A stretch of DNA of 64,000 nucleotides from Acanthosoma haemorrhoidale (lineage: Eukaryota > Arthropoda > Insecta > Hemiptera > Acanthosomatidae): positions 54,829,239 through 54,893,238 of the forward strand of contig OV884012.1 of the NCBI GenBank assembly GCA_930367205.1, written 5' to 3'. The notes below the pieces were generated by a model. The model was not told the origin of the DNA, made no database searches, and saw only the letters and a list, made by a program, of their open reading frames with translations. Position numbers and translations under genes: made by a program. Numbering within the stretch: the first letter of the stretch is position 1; the number at the start of each line of letters is the position of its first letter. Below are positions 32,414 to 43,135 of this stretch, piece after piece.

Positions 32414-35092
32414 ATAAAAAACCCTTAACTATCCTTCTTTGGAATGCCAATGGTGTTCGAAATCACACAAACGAACTGACAACATTACTAAATGAAAAAA
32501 ACCTTGACGTTGCACTCATTACTGAAACGCGACTGACTGCTAACAGATCCCTCAAAATCCCACAGTACCAGGTTTACAGAACAGACCACCCTGATGGAAC
32601 ATCACATGCTGGTACTGCTGTCCTTATCCACCATTCCCTTTCCCACCACATCGTCCCATTGATTGCCCATGATTTCCTACAAGCCACAGCTGTGTCAATC
32701 CGCACATTTTCCTTCCCCCTCACCATAGCTACAGCGTATTGTCCACCTAACAAGTCTATTTCCAACTCACAATTTACCTCCTTTCTAAACTCAATTGGAC
32801 ATCACTACCTTGTGGGTGGAGATTTCAACGCAAAGCACCAACAGTGGGGCTCTAGAACCACCAACTCCCGAGGGCGAGCTTTGTTATCTGCACTCTTATC
32901 CACAAACTCCACCCCTCTCCCTCCTCAGACTCCTACCTATCGGCCTGCAGATCCCTATCGAAATCCTGACATCCTTGATTTCTTCATCCACCATGGAATA
33001 GGATCGATAAATTCGTCCACTACACGGCTCGATGACCTGTCGTCCGACCATAGCCCTCTACTCCTCACTCTTTCGTTACACCCCATCCCCAAACTACCTC
33101 CTCCCTCATTCATCAGAGGTCCAGTCGACTGGGACCACTTCCGTGAACTTCTAACTAATTCCATTGACCTCAAAGTTACCCTAAAAACACCTCATGATCT
33201 AGACCATGCCGTACATTCCCTTACTACCTTAATCCAACAATGTGCATGGAATGCTTCAAAGCCTCGACCTTCCCCGTATGCCCAGAACAAAACTTCTTTA
33301 CCTCAAAACCTACTCGACCTTATCCACATCAAACGCCGCTCCAAAGCCTTATGGCAAAGAACACGACACCCTGCCGATCGCCGCTGTTACAATCAAAACT
33401 GTAAATTGTTAAAGCGAGAGTTGGCAACCTTCCGATCCCAAACATTTAATTCTTACCTATCCTCTTTGTCCACTCAGGACAACTCTCTCTGGAGAGCTAC
33501 CCAAAATATCCTAAAATACCATTATGTATCACATCCACTTCGTCGTGGCGATGGGTCCTGGGCTGCGTCAGATGGAGAGAGATCTGAAGCATTCGCACAG
33601 CACCTCTCACATACTTTCACACCTCATCCCAACCAGCATAATCCATCCCACGATACGAAGGTCGAAGATTTCCTTATTTCTCCGATTCCTCTTTCACTTC
33701 CTCCAAAGGCAGTCAATCCCTCCGAGGTCCAATACCACTTAAAAAACCTACCACTCCATAAATCTCCTGGATACGATCTTCTCACTGCTCAGATCCTTCG
33801 ACAACCCCCACCCAAAGCAATAATTTTCCTCACCTATATATTTAATTGTATCCTTAGAACCACCCACTACCCACTTCTCTGGAAATATTCCATTATCGTC
33901 CTCTTTCAGAAACCTGGAAAGTCCCCAAATGATCCCTCATCTTACCGCCCAATCAGTCTACTTCCAATCCTCTCAAAAGTTTTTGAAAGAATCCTACTCA
34001 AACGCCTTTTGCCTATAGTTGAATCCAAAAACCTTCTTCCATCAATTTGGCTTTCGCTTCAGACACTCCACTGCTCAACAAGGCCTTCGCGTTGTTGACC
34101 ATATATCCTCCGCACTTGAAAGCAAACACTACTGCACGGGTGCTTTCTTGGACGTAGCTCAGGCTTTTGACCGGGTATGGCACCCAGGTTTGCTTTACAA
34201 ACTAAAAATCTCCTTACCGCAGACCCTTTATCTAATCCTTCAATCATATCTGTCTAACAGGTTCTTTCGGGTCCGTTGTGGTTCAGAATACTCCGATTAT
34301 TACCCCATAGAAGCAGGAGTTCCTCAAGGCAGCGTCCTTGGCCCTATCCTGTATACCCTTTTCACTGCTGACATTCCGTTAAGTCCTAGCACCTTCCTTG
34401 CAACTTTTGCTGACGACACAGCAATTCTCTCGTCACATCCCAATCCGTCAACGGCATCCTACAACCTCCAAAATCACCTCACTAAGATAGAGAAGTGGTG
34501 CAACATCTGGCGCATCAAGGTCAATGAAGGCAAATGCGTTCACACCACATTTACTCTCCGTCGAGGATCCTGCCCGTCCGTAACCTTCAATTCAATTCCG
34601 CTTCCCATGTCCAATACAGTTAGATATCTAGGTTTTCATCTAGACAAAAGACTGACTTGGAACCCTCACACAAGACTTAAAAGACAAGAATCGAACAGAC
34701 GGTTTGGACAGTTATACAGACTACTGAACAGAAACTCTAACCTCACACTAGAAAACAAACTCCACGTATACAAACAGTTATTAAAACCAATTTGGACTTA
34801 CGGAATAGAGTTATGGGGGACAGCCAAACCATCGAACATCAAACGTATCCAAACATTCCAATCCAAAGTCCTCATAACCATAGTCAACGCACCCTTTTAT
34901 ATTAAAAACTCATCCCTTCACAGAGATCTCCATGTACCAACTGTCCTCGACCTTATACCCTCAAGATTTTCCAAATTTCACCAAAACCTTTCCGCACATC
35001 CGAATCCTTTGGTCGACTCCTTATCCAGTAACATTCATCCTTACAATCCTCCTCGACGCCTAAAACGGCGGTGGCCTCGCGACCTATTATAA
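32410..35092 (+). pseudogene. Jockey ORF2 (APE endonuclease and reverse transcriptase), frameshifted
   Basis: Starts ATG at 32410. The N-terminal APE-type endonuclease has WNANG, TETR, GGDFNAKH and SDHSP motifs, all residues expected for nicking target DNA. RT follows with SYRPISLLP, then after the break FLDVAQAFDRVWH, GVPQGSVLGP and FADDTA. About 895 codons would be expected, but a 5-bp deletion between CC repeats at about 34039 (compare 12020-12030 in copy A) shifts the frame, so the first product ends at 34098 after 562 codons. The second part is open 34019-35092. The C-terminus PRRLKRRWPRDLL is shared with families 1 and 2. The enzyme would do target-primed reverse transcription; this copy lacks the RT palm in frame. 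Confidence 0.93.
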
Positions 35093-35426
35093 ATAGACAT
35101 TCTATGTCATGGGGTCCTGGCACTGGCCATCATCCCCACTCATGTCCTGAGCGTGTGTGGCTCTCTTGCCCTCTCTGTGGCCTGCGCCGGATGGCGCCAC
35201 GGCCGGAGAGGGGGCGGGGGGAGCTTCGCTGCTTCCGGCCTTTCCGCCAGCTTGCTGGGGGATTGGCTTCGGGGGCGGGGGGCTCCTGGGCTGAATCTGT
35301 ATGTATATAGGTATGAATGGACTGTATATAGGTATGAATGGAGTTGTATATAAGGTATGAATGATCTCTCAGCACAATTATTAATGCTGGAAAAGGCAAA
35401 TTGTAATTTTTTTTTCAATAAAGGAG
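35093..35426 (+). other. Jockey family 1 3' UTR (copy C)
   Basis: Same arrangement as 13079-13426: UTR core, G-rich tract at about 35200-35287, three GTATATAGGTATGAATGGA-type repeats and CAATAAAG. It has almost no A-tail before the target duplication. Confidence 0.85.
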
Positions 35427-36700
35427 AATAGTTGATCTATAAGAGCCTCGTATTCTGGTGTATTTTCCTCTGGTAGGTGTAAGTTTACTTCTATTTCTTC
35501 TAGAGTATTTATTTCATTTCGTCTGGACAAGCAATCTGCTACATGATTTGTTTTTCCCGAAATATGTTTGATTTCAAATTCGAATTCCTGAAGCTTTAAA
35601 ATCCACTTCATGGTTCTACTATTCTCATTTTTCATAGTAAATACCCATGTTAATGGTTTGTGGTCTATTAGTAATAAAAACTTTGTTCCGTATAGGTAGG
35701 GTTTGAAATGTTGAGTAAAGTATACTATAGATAATAGTTCTTTTTCTATTGTACTATAGTTTTCCTCCGTTTTTGATAGTACTCTCGAAGCAAATGCTAT
35801 CGGATGTTCTATGTTATCAATTATCTGACTAAATACTGGGCCTATGGCTTGATTACTAGCGTCTGTAGTTAAAATAAATTGTTTGTTCCAATCTGGGTAT
35901 GACAATGTTGGTGTATTAGTCATTTGTTGGAGTAGTTGATTAAAACTTTCTTTGAATTCTGTTGTGTCATATTTTTTGTTGTTAATTGCCGAGCTGAGCG
36001 GTCTAGTTATTTTTTCGTTATTTTTAATAAATTTTCGATAATATCCCGTCATTCCTAAATCCATCGTTAGGTTGTTTAAATTCTGAAATGGTTTTTATTT
36101 TATTAGGATCTGTTTTAAGTCCATTTTGAGTTACTATGTATCCCAAAAATTTCAATTCTGTTTTGTCTAACTTAAATGATGTTTCTTTAGTGTTTGTAAT
36201 ACCTTTTCAATGTCTTTCAAATGTTCTTCCTCATTTTTTGAAAAATTATGATTTCATCAATATATGCCATAGTTATGGGTAGATTTTCTATAGCTACATT
36301 AATCATGCGTTGGAAGGTTGGTGGTGCATTGCATAAACCAAACGGCATTCTTACAAATTCATAATGTCCGTCGTCTGTGTGCTAAAGGCAGTTTTTGGAA
36401 TTGATTCTTCATCCATAAGTATTTGATGAAAACCCGAAGTTAAATCGATAGTTGTAAAATATTTAGCTCCTTTTAATTTATTAAGTACATCTTCTATATT
36501 TGGTAAGGGTAATTTATCATTAGTGGTTTCTAAATTAAGATTCTTAAATTTAATGTAATTCTAAATTAGTGGTGAATTATAAGGTGAATTGCTTTTTCTG
36601 ATTATTCCATCCCTTAACAGTTTCTGTACTTCTTCTTTTATTTGACTTTTAAATTGCTCGGGGTACCGATAATTCCTTGTATAGATTGGGTCATTATTCT
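35427..36700 (-). pseudogene. pol: Errantivirus pol: RT and RNase H pseudogene
   Basis: On the minus strand RT carries TIDLTSGFHQI (first catalytic Asp), FVRMPFGLCNAPPTFQRM and then YIDE (36253-36264), where the active-site YxDD box is expected, so the second Asp is Glu. A one-base loss follows directly, so the frame shifts, and further lesions lie toward 36064. The 227-codon segment after that holds the RT connection and an RNase H with TDAS, the ENYSTIEKE Glu, IDHKPL and HVADCLSRR, a complete acidic set. The gene is cut by the Jockey insertion at 35426/35427. Confidence 0.9.
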
Positions 36701-37265
36701 AAGTACTTATCCGATAATTTATTAAATTAGTCGCTTGGAGTTTTTCATTATCTTTTTTCATTATTTCTCCGTTATTAGAAATTATTTTTATTAATTTATT
36801 GGATATTTCGTTCGGTATGTGTTCCGTTCTTAATACATTTCTTATTTTATTTTCATTATCTATTATATTTATTTCATCTTTTGAATCTTTAAATTTGAAT
36901 TTATTGTTTCCGATCACTATGTGATTTTCTTTACAATTAACATTCATTTTTAAATCTTTCATTGTTTCGAAGCCTAACAAAATGTCAAATCTATTAGAAA
37001 ATGGGTAAACTAAAAATTCAATTAGTTGATCTAGGCCCAATATATTTCTAAGGTTTAGTTTAACACTTAAATTACCGTCGTCGTATTCTGTAGGCATTTT
37101 AATGGAAAATTCTTTTTTTTTTGTTATTAATTTATGTTTATTCACTAAGTCTGGGTGAATATAATTTTTAGTTGCTCCCGTATCGACGAGCCATTTTTTA
37201 TTTTTAAAGTCTATAATATACGGTAAGTCATTCGTGTGATGCCGTTCTTCGCATTGTTTAGTCAC
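36699..37265 (-). pseudogene. Errantivirus aspartic protease segment
   Basis: A 188-codon open piece with WLVDTGATKNYI, the retropepsin active-site motif (Asp-Thr-Gly), and FDILLGFETMKDL, matching the flap-to-helix region of gypsy-type proteases. In an active element it would cleave the Gag-Pol precursor. It starts with an internal ATG, but the natural context is a Gag-Pol fusion. It ends at a stop before RT, so it is separated from pol by a lesion. Confidence 0.85.
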
Positions 37266-38473
37266 CGTATTTTGTTTAGTATTATTATCATTTAAATTTT
37301 TATTATTATTATTTAAAGTTTTATTATTATTATTTAAAATTTTATCATTATTATCTACACTTTTATTATTATTATTTAAAATTGGTCCTGCTCCTCTAAG
37401 GGAGGTGGATCGGTTTGGATCTGTCCTGAGTCTAAAAAATTATTTTCAACGCGGTCTAGTCTCTCTTGGAGTTCTCTGATTATTTTGTCTTTGTCGTCCT
37501 CTATATGATGTGCTCTGTCACTAACAGTTCACATTGAAATGGCTTCAGGATATTTTTGTTGCGTACTTGATTATTTTGCTGAGGTTGGTTAAAGTAATTA
37601 TGTTGTGCCTGCGGATTCCATTGTTGTTGGGGTTGTTGCGCGTAATTATTATCATAACGCGGTTGATATTGTTGCGGCGCGTTTGTTGTCTTTGAAAATT
37701 AGGGTTAAAGTTATTTCCTTTATAGTTTCCTTGGTAATTATTAGGTGGTCTTTGTTGGTATTGTTGTTGCGGTCTTCTAAATTGTTTATTATTATTAAAT
37801 TGTCTTTGTTGGTTCTTTTGTGGTTTGTAAAATTAAGTCTTTATTAAATACATGTGCTCCATATAGTTGTATTAGTTGTTGACTTTTCCAATACATTTTT
37901 TTTTTTTTCTGAGCTCTCTAGTTAGAAGATTAGGGATGAGGGAAAAATAAGGAATATTTGTGTTGAGTGGATCCTTGTACTAGGAGTACCTGCACAATAC
38001 ATTATTTTATTTCCTCCTACAATACAATACATTTTTTTTTTTTTTTTTTTCCCCATAGCTCTCAAACTTATAAAAAATAAGATGTGGAAAATTATTTTGG
38101 ATTGATGGGTGCCTTTCACTAAGGGGAGTCCCATTTGAAGGATTTATGAGAAGGATATGGGGTGTGGGATGCCTAAAGGAGGCGGGTACTGAAACTGTAT
38201 CGAATTTTTATCAAATGTTGCTATTTTTGCATTTTCTTCTAGTTTGGTTAATGCGCACATAAGAATAAGCTCTTGATTTCTTTGTCTGTGTACATTGGAT
38301 GGTCCACAGAATCATTTTACAAAGAATTGAACATTGTTAATATAGAGAATAAGATTTTCTGCATTTCCGTCATATTGTGGAATAAATTAACAATCACTAT
38401 TTTTAACTTTTTCTTGATCCATGTCTGTTTCGTTAATTAATCTTAAGTTATTAAGTCTGTCTGTTAAACTCAT
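37266..38473 (-). pseudogene. gag: Errantivirus gag pseudogene
   Basis: A probable start ATG at 38473 (MSLTDRLNNLRLINETD), followed by a stop within about 31 codons and then a FIPQYDGNAENLILYI segment typical of gypsy-group Gag N-termini. The C-terminal part is Gln/Asn/Arg-rich (about 37590-37830) and then runs through Asn repeats (37285-37380) into the protease. LINE tails interrupt it at about 37890-38190. No CCHC knuckle is visible. Gag would form the particle core. Confidence 0.7.
37890..38190 (-). mobile_element. Two short LINE 3' tails inserted in gag
   Basis: Two poly-T runs (near 37893-37907 and 38031-38050) each precede a related sequence with AGCTCTC, and CAATACAT repeats beside them look like target duplications. 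The second unit corresponds to the reverse complement of the insertion at 4991-5189 (shared CTTTCACTAAGGGGAG and GGATATGGGGTGTGG). The units are diverged copies of one family. Outer edges are approximate. Confidence 0.65.
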
Positions 38474-38850
38474 AAGTCTAAATAAAATATAAAAATAAGT
38501 TACAAAGTTGTTTTCATACCCTGATTCCTGACAAAGTTGTCTTCAACTAAGAGGTGTCTTCTTAAGGCTTGAGATGAGTTGAGAATTATAAAGTTTGTTG
38601 ACTTAAGCGTTGGATATTTAAGAATATCGGCAATTCCTCCTTGAATTGTTGTATTATGAATTGTTGTATTATGAATTGTTGTATTCCTCCTTGCTCTACA
38701 GTGACAATACTTCTCATAAGAGTAAAGAACAGAAGCCTATAGAATTTTTGATAATTGTATATTTACTTCTTGGCTACTCGTCTAGATGGATGATTATTCA
38801 CTGAATGATTCCTTCTAAGTACTGAGTAGTGTTCTTGAAAAGCCCTCAAA
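38474..38850 (-). other. Errantivirus 5' leader
   Basis: Non-coding DNA between the PBS and gag start. Contains three tandem copies of a 15-base GAATTGTTGTATTAT unit (38642-38690). Confidence 0.6.
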
Positions 38851-38868
38851 TCCCGAGTTCGAGCGCCA
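38851..38868 (-). other. Primer binding site
   Basis: Minus-strand TGGCGCTCGAACTCGGGA immediately after the 5' LTR. The TGG matches a tRNA CCA end and overlaps the LTR's last base. The priming tRNA was not identified. Confidence 0.8.
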
Positions 38869-39073
38869 GTTAAATTCTCTCTTGTCCAAATGATCTTTTT
38901 AAAAAGCACTTTATTGTTGACAACAATGTACAGGAGATTAATATTAATTACTACATAGTTACTGGTCTATAATCTGATTATAACTGCCTGCTTCCTGCTG
39001 GAGGTTCACATAGATATAGGAGAAGGAAAGGATGTGTCAGCACTAAGACAGCAGGCTACGTGAGCCTTTAACT
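38868..39073 (-). repeat. 5' LTR of errantivirus-type element
   Basis: 206 bp, AGTTAAAGG...TTTAACT on the minus strand, about 98% identical to the LTR at 27616-27823. It would hold the promoter and polyadenylation signal; no strong TATA box was fixed. Confidence 0.92.
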
Positions 39074-39779
39074 ACATGTTATATGCGTGATTAGTTCAAT
39101 AATTTATTGTAATCAGTATTTATTGTTAATTAAATTAGTCCGAAGACAGGTTTGACACATTCAACTTCGCAGCACTGGTTACAATTCAGCGATTCAGTCA
39201 CACCCATTTTATTCATACGTGTATCCGGCATTCTTAGCGTCCACGGCCTGTCCTGTTTTTGCTTTGTAAAATTTATATTTACCAAATTTTCATACATGTT
39301 TTTCTAGATTAGTTTTGCTAAGTATGGTGAAGGTATTCTGCTAATAAAAAAGTAGTCATAGTTGGTTTTAGAATAACTCTATATTTTTTTCTTATTCGAA
39401 TTTCAATATTTGTTAAGTAAGTGTATATGTTTGGGCCCTTAGGCAGTAAATAAGTTTTTATTAGAAGAGTAATTCAAAATAGAGAGACCTCATTTTTTTT
39501 TGTTTAAACCTAATTTTTTGTTTGAGAAGATTTCAACAGTATTTTTTATTATTGTTATTTTTTTACTTATTTATTTTTTATTATCGTAAGATGAGTGAAA
39601 AATTTTTAAATTATAAATTTATTTTCTTTCCTTTTCTGATTGTTTTGGCTGGAGAAAATTAGTATGTAAATATTTTATACACGGACATATATTTGAGATT
39701 AAAACTTTAAATGTAAGTTATGAAATGTATTTATTTTATTTTTCTTTAACAGCAATTTTCATTTTATTACATCAACATA
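39074..39779. other. AT-rich DNA
   Basis: No gene or repeat recognised. Confidence 0.5.
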
Positions 39780-40500
39780 CAGAGGAAATAGTTCGAAAGA
39801 CTATAAAGCTCGAGGAAGTAAATAAATACGCCTTTGCGTATTAGAGGTCAAGGCTTTAGGCCTGTGCCTGGTTTAGGCAGTGATGAAGATAATACCGGCC
39901 TGTTCCCCTGCGAACAAGAAGTCGCTGTTCCTACAACTTTGAACTTCTCGGCCTATCCGCCTGCTTATCTCTTCGTGCACATCATCACCCTGCGGTCGAC
40001 TATCCGAACATCATCGCCTTGCGGTTGACTATCCGAACATCATCGCCTTGCGGTTGACTATCCGAACATTACCGCCCTGCGGTTGACTATCCGAACATCA
40101 TCGCCCTGCGGTTGACTATCCGAACATCACCGCCCTGCGGTTGACTATCCGAACATCACTGCCCTGCGGTTGACTATCCGAACATCACTGCCCTGCGGTT
40201 GACTATCCGAACATCACCGCCCTGCGGTTGACTATCCGAACATCCATCGTTTCGTGACTATAAACTTTTTCGTAATTTTTATACGTTAATTATACCAACA
40301 ATTATTTATACTAGTTGCTGATCAGTAATTTTGTTTTTGTTTTTTAATAAAATGAATTGTTATTTGTTTATTATTTTTGACTTTGTTTACTGCATATGCC
40401 TTACTGTTAGCAAGTTTGTGAGCTAGCCGACACAATCAAACATCCAGCTTCTGACGAAGTATCCGGCGCAATTTTCTGGCGTTTGGGGACTTCTTAATTT
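39780..40500 (+). other. Possible LTR end with adjacent primer-binding-like site
   Basis: After the minisatellite and an AT-rich zone, CCGGCGCA is followed by ATTTTC and TGGCGTTTGGGGAC (about 40467-40490), the usual order of LTR end, short spacer and TGG-starting primer site in Ty3/gypsy elements. No partner LTR or coding region was found. Tentative. Confidence 0.3.
39979..40245. repeat. 29-bp minisatellite, about nine units
   Basis: Units begin TTGACTATCCGAACATCA and end CGCCCTGCGG. Copies differ at one to three sites (C/T at positions in the CAC/CAT and CCT/CTT parts). The array is GC-rich in AT-rich DNA. A 29-base period does not keep a reading frame, so it is not protein-coding; the overlapping 64-codon ORF is chance. 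Confidence 0.95.
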
Positions 40501-40734
40501 TTAAGAGCCCTAGCGTAAACAGTATAAGTAAGTTTAAAAATCATTTTGTGATATATAACATAAATAACGGTTTTTATTTAATATTTACACTTGGTAGAAT
40601 TGAATTGGTAGAAAGTTAATTGCGAGTATGATATTATAATGAATAATTTAATTTATGTGATTGATGCACATCAATCGATCAACAATCTATAAATACCTGC
40701 AGAACGCAGCAACTGAATGGAGAAGGTAACCGGA

Positions 40735-41105
40735 AATGCTCAAAAATAAAAGAAATGCAAGTTGGGGAAAATACTCTGAATAACATTTAGCGATGTGGTA
40801 CATGGAGGAGTAAACTACAAATACTTATAGGCACTATCATCAGGAGTGATGGAAGGCTGGATCCAGAAAAACAACAGAACTATATAATAACATGATAACA
40901 ACATAGTAATTGGCAAGAAAGAGCTTATATAAAAAACAATGTTAGTGATCTTGAAGACTGCATTTTGTCTCACCATTACATACAAAGCAGCACTATGGAC
41001 TGATAAGCCAATAATCAGGATTTGTGCAGTAAAACTAATGCCTTTCGTAACAAAGATAGAAATGGAAACAAGATGGTTGTGTCTTTTATGAAGTTTTTAG
41101 AGAGG
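40735..41105 (+). pseudogene. Decayed LINE reverse transcriptase C-terminal region
   Basis: A plus-strand translation contains VHGGVNYKYL followed in another frame by GTIIRSDGRLDPE, the pattern after the RT palm of LINEs (YLG.II.SDGRLD.E), then K.AFCLTITYKAALW, matching the downstream Y/W motif. Frameshifts and stops throughout. The family is different from the Jockey copies in this window. Confidence 0.55.
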
Positions 41106-42582
41106 AGTTGAGCATTTGGCCCATTAAGACTGCTACAGGGGAAGAATTAAAAGATTTTAAAAAAAAAGTAGTTCAAACATTTTCGTTTTTTGTGATGGCT
41201 TATGCGCCGAGAACTGCATCCAAAAAGCAAATGAATTTAATCCAGTTATGATTTGATTTTGAAAAACAAACCCATTACAGTAGGTACTCAGCTTTAACTT
41301 TACCGAAGACAAATCGACTCTTTTGTATGGAATAAAAGCGTTACTAAACTATTGGTGTATATACAAAGAGTACAAAATGTGTTTTCTAATTAGTTCGGGG
41401 CACGTTGTCAGAAAAAGTGGCAAATTAAAAACAACGACTATGAAAAGAGGCCTAACAGAACACAATTGGATATCTTGGAATCTGTAATACTTATCGAGCC
41501 TTTATACTTTATCGAAAGTTGAATCTTCATCGTGTGCTGACAACCATTATGGGCAGAATTGAAGCAGGCTGGGAAGGCGTGGAAGAGCTCACATACACAA
41601 CAGAAACGATTCGTCCTTCACTTCAACCGGACACTAACAAAAGTAACGTAGATTTTTGTAATGACTGAAATCTTTAGTCTAAGCGATTGTACTCCTGTCT
41701 ATAACTACGGTGTCCTGGCTAACTTATGGAGCTTTCTGGGGGATAATGACAAACAATTGGCTACACGAGTAAAGAATTAGTGAGAAAAAAACTGAGCACC
41801 AATGGTTTCAATATAATAATCTACGCTTTACCTCTCCACCGAATGCGGTGAAAACGTGATCTCTTCAAGTGACGTAATAAAAAATTAATTTTTAATTAAT
41901 CATGTATAAAACAGAATGGTAAAGACTTCAATACGCTTTATAATGAATACAAGGCGGAGAACCGGGTTTTGTGTAGATTTTAAATTAATTAGAGGGATAA
42001 TGAATATTTGTCTCATTAAAGCAAAAGTGTTGTAAGGCCAATTGGTTATTTCAAGCAAGGCCAGAGGAAAGAAGCAAGAATGAGCAGACCCTAAACCGAT
42101 GTACAAGAAATAACTGGAAAGGCTGGGGTGACTACGAGGAAAGCCAGCTAACCAGATGGCCATGGGCAAGAACGAGTTAAGCAGATGGACTGAGGCTCGT
42201 GATCTTCCTAGAAATGAGCATCCAGAGTTTGTGATAGAAGAAGAAGTGTTTAAAAATGGTGAGCAATGTAGACTACATGAACTAAAAATTTTGAATCGGG
42301 TCGATACATGTGAAATATATTTTATCAATACAATTATACATGTTATGGACACCCCACCCAAGTCTCAAGCTAGCGACTTTTCCTCAAGGGGCCCGACCTT
42401 CTGAAATTCTGAATGAACGTGAATCATGATTCTAAGAAAGCTGGTATATAATCAAGCCCAAATAAATTAAGATGTAAAACCAGAACAAATTCAATATCAG
42501 CCAAATGTCCTTCATACCCTACTAAATGGTGAAAATAGACTCCTACGATGAAAATAGAGGCGGTGAATGGATATATATTTTA
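41106..42582. other. Unidentified DNA with short ORFs
   Basis: A 153-codon minus-strand ORF (41900-42361) and an 82-codon plus-strand ORF (42156-42404) overlap. The plus-strand frame reads more protein-like (charged, LSRWTEARDLPRNEHPEF), but neither is recognised. An old element relic is possible. Confidence 0.3.
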
Positions 42583-42813
42583 GCAATCGTCCTTTACGAC
42601 TCTCAAATTTGAAAGACAATATAAATTTTTATAAATACATTTCCTTTGACAACGTGGAACTTGACTACAATCAAATAAAGTTTAAGTTAAATACTTACAG
42701 TTTGTTATCTGATGTAAACACCATCAATCGTTTTAACCACGAGTTCATACAATTTATCACCCAAATATCAAAAAAAAACCTGAGTAAAGAACTAACGAGA
42801 CCCAGAACCACGT
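42583..42813 (+). CDS. Possible internal exon of unknown gene
   Basis: An open stretch of about 77 codons lies between ATATATATTTTAG (acceptor-like, ending 42582) and CCACGTAAGT (consensus donor GTAAGT from 42813). It begins NRPLRLSNLKDNINFYKY and ends KNLSKELTRPRTT, with charged and aliphatic spacing suited to helices. No family recognised and no neighbouring exon found, so this is a weak call based on splice-site agreement. Confidence 0.2.
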
Positions 42814-42867
42814 AAGTAAATAATCAACAATATCATCATAACATTGTTACCATTTTTTGTTTATTAG

Positions 42868-43135
42868 ATAAAATCTTTATTTGAAAAAAATAATCAATCT
42901 CTCCGTGGACTATGGGCAATTGAGATAGCTCATTATCTCATTCGTGCCGTATATACAATTACATTCGTACTCTCATTCAAACAGTATTTTAAATATTCAC
43001 ATATGCAACATTGGTAAACATACAAAACCCAGGAATCCCTCAAATTCACCATCGGGAATGACACGTTCCCAGTAAAGGAGAAGGAACCAGGGATCTGGGA
43101 GATTCCCCGCCTGAGGCCACAGTTTGTTTCTTATG
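42868..43135 (-). mobile_element. Jockey-like 3' UTR, fourth variant
   Basis: On the minus strand: GC-richer UTR, then repeats of the form TTTGAATGAGAGTACGAATG and GCACGAATGAGATAATGAG, then AATAAAG and a T-rich end. The repeat-plus-AATAAAG layout is that of the other Jockey 3' ends here, but the body differs. ORF2 is missing. Confidence 0.5.

Larger units (their letters stand above)
30713..35426 (+). mobile_element. Jockey family 1, full-length copy (C)
   Basis: 4714 bp: a 390-bp 5' UTR, ORF1 (gag-like, zinc knuckles), ORF2 (endonuclease and RT), and a 3' UTR ending CAATAAAGGAG. It is inserted in plus orientation into a minus-strand LTR element and flanked by a perfect 12-bp duplication. ORF1 has one in-frame TAG and ORF2 one 5-bp deletion. 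Otherwise the frames are well kept and the sequence is nearly identical to copy A, so it is a recent insertion disabled by few lesions. Length and architecture match the Jockey clade. Confidence 0.93.
27616..39073 (-). mobile_element. Errantivirus-type (gypsy group) LTR element, nested and inactive
   Basis: Two LTRs (208 and 206 bp, about 98% identical) bound an element on the minus strand. Order: PBS, gag, aspartic protease, RT-RNase H, integrase, env, PPT. The LTR ends are AGTTAAA...TTTAACT, the form known for errantiviruses, and an env gene confirms that group. The length is about 6.4-6.7 kb after removing the Jockey element and LINE tails. Flanks are ATAT (27612-27615) and ACAT (39074-39077), alternating pyrimidine-purine as expected, differing at one base. 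All genes carry stops or frameshifts. Confidence 0.92.

Noticed and set aside
39960..40250. The 29-bp tandem array as a CRISPR array
   Set aside because: Units are directly adjacent without unique spacers, and the context is eukaryotic transposon-rich DNA; it is a minisatellite.
41900..42361. 153-codon minus-strand ORF
   Set aside because: It is Ser/Phe/Leu-rich with no domain and overlaps a more protein-like plus-strand frame; not listed as a gene.
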